From Muraenolepis orangiensis (lineage: Eukaryota > Chordata > Actinopteri > Gadiformes > Muraenolepididae), in contig JANIIK010000702.1 of assembly GCA_027704905.1 (NCBI GenBank), positions 124,001 to 188,000 of the forward strand: a stretch of DNA of 64,000 nt, in the 5' to 3' direction. The translations under genes were made by a program, and so were the position numbers. Below are positions 60,621 to 64,000 of this stretch, piece by piece; the stretch's first letter is position 1; each line of letters starts with the position of its first letter. The notes beneath the pieces are model-generated. The model made no database searches. It saw only the letters and a list, made by a program, of their open reading frames with translations, and had not been told where the DNA came from.

Positions 60621-60859
60621 AGTTGTTTATATAAACTTGGTTGTACACTCATGAATACATTTAGTTAATCGTTTTATTGGACTATTTTATCAAGACCAGC
60701 CTGCAGGATTTAACCTCCAGATGGTAGAATACGGTTAGTAGTGTGCAGTGGTGAACTGATCTTGTTGGTGGAGCTAGGGCATCTAGTTCATGGAGGAGGC
60801 GGGATAACTGTGTATCCACCACTCTGGAGTGGGAACGGGAGTTAAGAGAGTAACAGAGT

Positions 60860-60950
60860 GACGCAGTTGGTGAGTGAGTGAACTGAACTAGTAAAGATGA
60901 ACTGAACTAGTAAAAACCCACTGAACTAGTAAAGAGCCACTGAACGAGAG
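60860..60950. repeat. Short tandem of CTGAACTAGTAAA
   Basis: Four imperfect units of about 21 bp just before the LINE fragment. Confidence 0.75.
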
Positions 60951-60954
60951 ACCA

Positions 60955-62375
60955 GCTTTATCTGACCACTTCCTTCTTACTTTCAAAGAGGTGGTATCTT
61001 GCCCCCGCGATGAGGGCCAGGCTACCTATAGCTGCCGTCGCATCACCCCTGCAACTACTGCATCCATGGCAGCTAAGTTACCTTTCTCACTCGCTCCTCT
61101 CTCTGACTTTAGTGGCTCTGTGGATAGTCTTACTGAAGACTTTAACACGGCCTTATCTACAGCCATCGACTCTGCTGCTCCTCTTACTGTTAAAAAGCGA
61201 ACCACAAAACGGCCAGCGCCTTGGTTCAATGAGGAGACTCGCACCCTCAAACAAAGCTGCAGAAGACTACAACGCAAATGGCGTTCAACAAAACTTGAAG
61301 CTGTTCATATTGCATGGCATGACAGCCTGCTCAGCTATAAATCTGCATTAACTACTTCCAGGAATGCCTACTTTTCAAGTGTTATCAACTTAAACAAGAA
61401 CAACCCTAAGTTTCTGTTTGACACAGTAAGAAGCCTGACGCAAAAACAACCTCAAACAGTTGGCTCCCTTCTCTCTGCTAGAAACTTCTCGGAATTCACA
61501 AAATCGAGACTATTAGAAAAGACATTGATGCCTTCCCCACCCATCATCCTGAACATCATGTAAGATGGGCACTATGTGTACCTCCTGAAGCAACCCTCCT
61601 GCAGTTCAGCACAATCTCCTTGGATGAACTTGCTAAACTAACACAGGCCTCTAAACCCACTACCTGTATGCTGGACCCTCTCCCCACCAAGGTTCTTAAA
61701 GAACTTTTCCCGGTCATTGGGCCTACTATGCTCAACATCATGAACCTATCCCTGTCTACTGGAACAGTTCCATCTACATTCAAGACTGCTGTGATGAAAC
61801 CTCTACTGAAAAAGCCCGGCCTAGACCCAGAAGTACTTAGCAACTATCGGCCCATCTCTAACCTTCCTTTCCTTTTTCGAAAGTACTGGAAATAATTGTA
61901 GCTGACCAAACCATCAATCATCTGATGGTGAACAATTTATTTGAACCCTTCCAGTCTGGGTTTAGAACCTTCTACTCCACTGAAACTGCTGTGACTCGAG
62001 TAGTTAATGATCTTCTCCTTACAATGGACAGCAATGCAAGCTCCTTGCTGGTGCTGCTCGACCTTAGTGCCGCCTTCGACACAATCGACCACAGCATTCT
62101 CCTTGATCGTCTCAAACACTATGTTGGCATTAAAGGTTCGGCTCTTCTCTGGTTTAGATCTTACCTCACAAATAGAAAGCAATTTGTTCTTTGCGATGAT
62201 TCACAATCGAATCACTGTAACCTAAGCTTTGGTCTTCCCCAAGGGTCGGTCCTTGGTCCTCTGCTCTTTGCAATCTTTATGCTCCCTCTTGGTGATATTA
62301 TTCGCAGTTATGGAATAAGTTTTCACTGCTATGCTGACGACACCAAATCTATATTCCTATCAAGTCTCAAGGAGG
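60955..62375 (+). mobile_element. 5'- and 3'-truncated L2-type LINE (endonuclease end and RT)
   Basis: The sequence starts within the endonuclease C-terminus (LSDHFLLTF) and runs through a linker (PAPWFNEETRTLKQSCRRLQ). The RT core lies in three frames: NYRPISNLPF; SGFRTFYSTETAVTRV; LVLLDLSAAFDTIDHSILLD; GLPQGSVLGPLLFAIFML; catalytic CYADDTKSIF. Frame changes occur near 61,490 and 61,880. The element is cut at about 62,376 by a second LINE. Confidence 0.85.
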
Positions 62376-64000
62376 AGTATGGCCATGGAGTATGGCGCCG
62401 TACGAGATGGCTGCCGTGTCGCGAGCACCCGCACGACGACGTAGTTTTTTGTTATTTATTCTTTTTATCGCAACTATTTTAGTTCAGGAAGTTAGCAGCA
62501 AGTTCACTTATAACTTTTGCACACTTCAGGAGATCAGATCGACAGTCGCTCGCCGCCTACCGGAGTTTTTTCATTCTTTCGACTCGGACGTCCCGCCCGA
62601 AGTCACAGCTGGATTATCTCCGACCATCTTGGGCACGATTACACGCAAGCATCGCCGGAGGAAGCGAGGGAAGCGAGCCGGCGTGCTAGTCAGGCTGAGA
62701 CGTCGATCCGATCGCCCCCCACTACCCACCATTCTACTGGCTAATGTACAGTCTCTGGACAATAAGTTAAGCGAACTACAGGCTCGTATTCAATTCCACC
62801 GGGAAACTAAGGACAATTGTATCATCTGCCTTACGGAGACATGGATGTCGGAGGGGGTAACCGACGCAGCTATCGAGCCGACGGGATTTTCCGTCCACCG
62901 GGCGGACAGAACAAAGGCTCTCTCCGGTAAAGATCGCGGAGTATGTCTCATGATAAACAGATCTTGGTGCAACCAAAGTCATGTACATCCCCTCAAGTCT
63001 TTCTGTTCCCCGGACCTGGAGTACCTGATGCTTATGTGCCGTCCATACTGGCTACCTCGGGAGTTTACAGCGGTAACCGTGACCGCTGTTTACATTCCCC
63101 CACAAGCCAACACGGACACAGCGCTGAAGGAACTGTACGGGGCTATCAGCGAACAGGAGTCGGCACACCCCGAGGCTGCTCTCATCGTGGCGGGGGACTT
63201 CAACAAGGCGGACCTGAAGAAGGTAACACACGGGGCGAGCGGATCCTCGACAACTGCTACACTCCCTTCCGTGATGGCTACAAGGCCCTCCTCCGCCCAC
63301 CGTTCGGCAAATCAGATCACCGCTCTATCCAGCTACTCCCCGCCTATAGGCAGAGACTGAAGCAGCAACCGATCGCTGTGAGGGAGGTCCAATGCTGGTC
63401 GGACCAATCAGACTCTACGCTGCAGGATTGTTTTGATCACGCTGACTGGCACATGTTCCGCGTTGCCTCGGACAATAACATCAACGAGTACGCGTCGTCG
63501 GTCACCGGGTTCATCAAGAAGTGCATAGATGACGTTGTTCCGACCAAGTCGGTTCGGATATATCCCAACCAGAAACCGTGGATTAACGGCGATGTTCGCG
63601 CTGCCCTACATGCGCGTAACGCCGCCTTTGGTTCCGGGAATACGGAGGAATATACGAGAGCCCGTTACGACCTCCGTAAGACCATCGTCACTGCCAAGCG
63701 GGAGTATAAGGACAGAGTGGAAGATAAATTCAAGAAACACGATGCGAGGGGTATGTGGCAGGGGCTGCAGACGATAACGAACTTCAGAGGGAGAACCAGT
63801 TGTGTAGAGAACTCCTCTACCTCCCTCCCAGGAGAGCTAAATACATTTTTTGCTCGGTTCGACGTAAACGGCAGCCCGCCGAAGCCAGCACCGACTGGGG
63901 AGACCAGCCAGCTGCGCATCTCGGAGGCGGATGTGCGCCGCACCTTTAAGCGGCTGAACATCCGTAAGGCGGCAGGCCCCGACGACATCCCGGGCCGCGT
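62376..64000 (+). mobile_element. 5' part of an L2-type LINE, continuing beyond the window
   Basis: The first ORF (ATG 62,392) opens with a hydrophobic segment (SFLLFILFIATILVQEVSS). A basic linker follows, then an AP-type endonuclease: ILLANVQSLDNKLSEL, CLTETWM, VYIPPQA, VAGDFNKADL. Near 63,225 about 45 bp appear lost and the frame changes. The new frame is open to the window end: KSDHRSIQLLP (endonuclease His), LNTFFARFD and the RT start RRTFKRLNIRKAAGPDDIPG. The LINE tail at 1-309 and the fragment at 23,880 are of the same general type. The element lies within the LINE at 60,955. Confidence 0.85.

Overview
The window looks like teleost fish nuclear DNA. It holds an intact novel immune-type receptor (NITR) gene, a receptor family known only from bony fishes. 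It also carries fish-typical repeats: a tRNA-derived SINE, Rex3-type and L2/CR1-type LINEs, Harbinger/hAT/pogo DNA transposons, and Ty3/gypsy and Gmr1-like LTR elements. There is no sign of prokaryotic gene organisation. Most ORFs longer than 60 codons are either transposon genes or chance ORFs in repeats.

Layout. 1-7.0 kb: LINE tails, a PIF/Harbinger element carrying a 247-bp hAT MITE, a hAT fragment, a 1.8-kb hAT derivative with perfect 8-bp target duplications (TSDs) and a SINE. 7.07-8.61 kb: complete five-exon NITR gene on the plus strand, encoding 360 aa (signal peptide, V domain, six-cysteine I domain, TM segment, ITIM tail), with its probable 3' UTR to about 9.13 kb. 9.1-19 kb: sparse DNA, then a Harbinger-hAT-Harbinger mosaic (11.46-15.13 kb) and a Rex3 3' fragment with a 14-bp TSD. 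19-25 kb: satellites, a MADF-domain pseudogene, a 60-bp satellite split by a hAT element that itself contains another hAT element, and a LINE RT fragment split by a hAT MITE.

25.3-28.2 kb: a compact non-autonomous LTR retrotransposon whose primer site is the exact complement of its own predicted RNA 5' end (Tf1/sushi self-priming). It carries a long Pro/Asp repeat ORF in place of pol. 28.9-42.2 kb: a decayed minus-strand Ty3/gypsy element with a nearly intact plus-strand Ty3/gypsy element (1,661-bp LTRs, PNMA-like Gag, UUUAAAC frameshift signal, 1,540-codon pol ORF) nested inside it. 42.6-52.2 kb: an internally deleted L1-type LINE that has received a Gmr1-like element (SCAN-like Gag, integrase upstream of RT) and a truncated CR1/L2 LINE with a 33-bp TSD.

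52.3-58.5 kb: exons of a minus-strand host gene resembling SPAG17/PF6, a ciliary central-apparatus protein. It shows apparent lesions, and its introns contain minisatellites that repeat the exon splice donors. 58.5-64 kb: AT-rich repeats, a deleted pogo element, a truncated L2-type LINE, and the 5' half of a second LINE inserted in it and running off the window.

Only two host loci are supported with any confidence: the NITR gene (high) and the SPAG17-like exons (moderate). Nested insertions and duplicated target sites give a clear relative insertion order for most of the rest.
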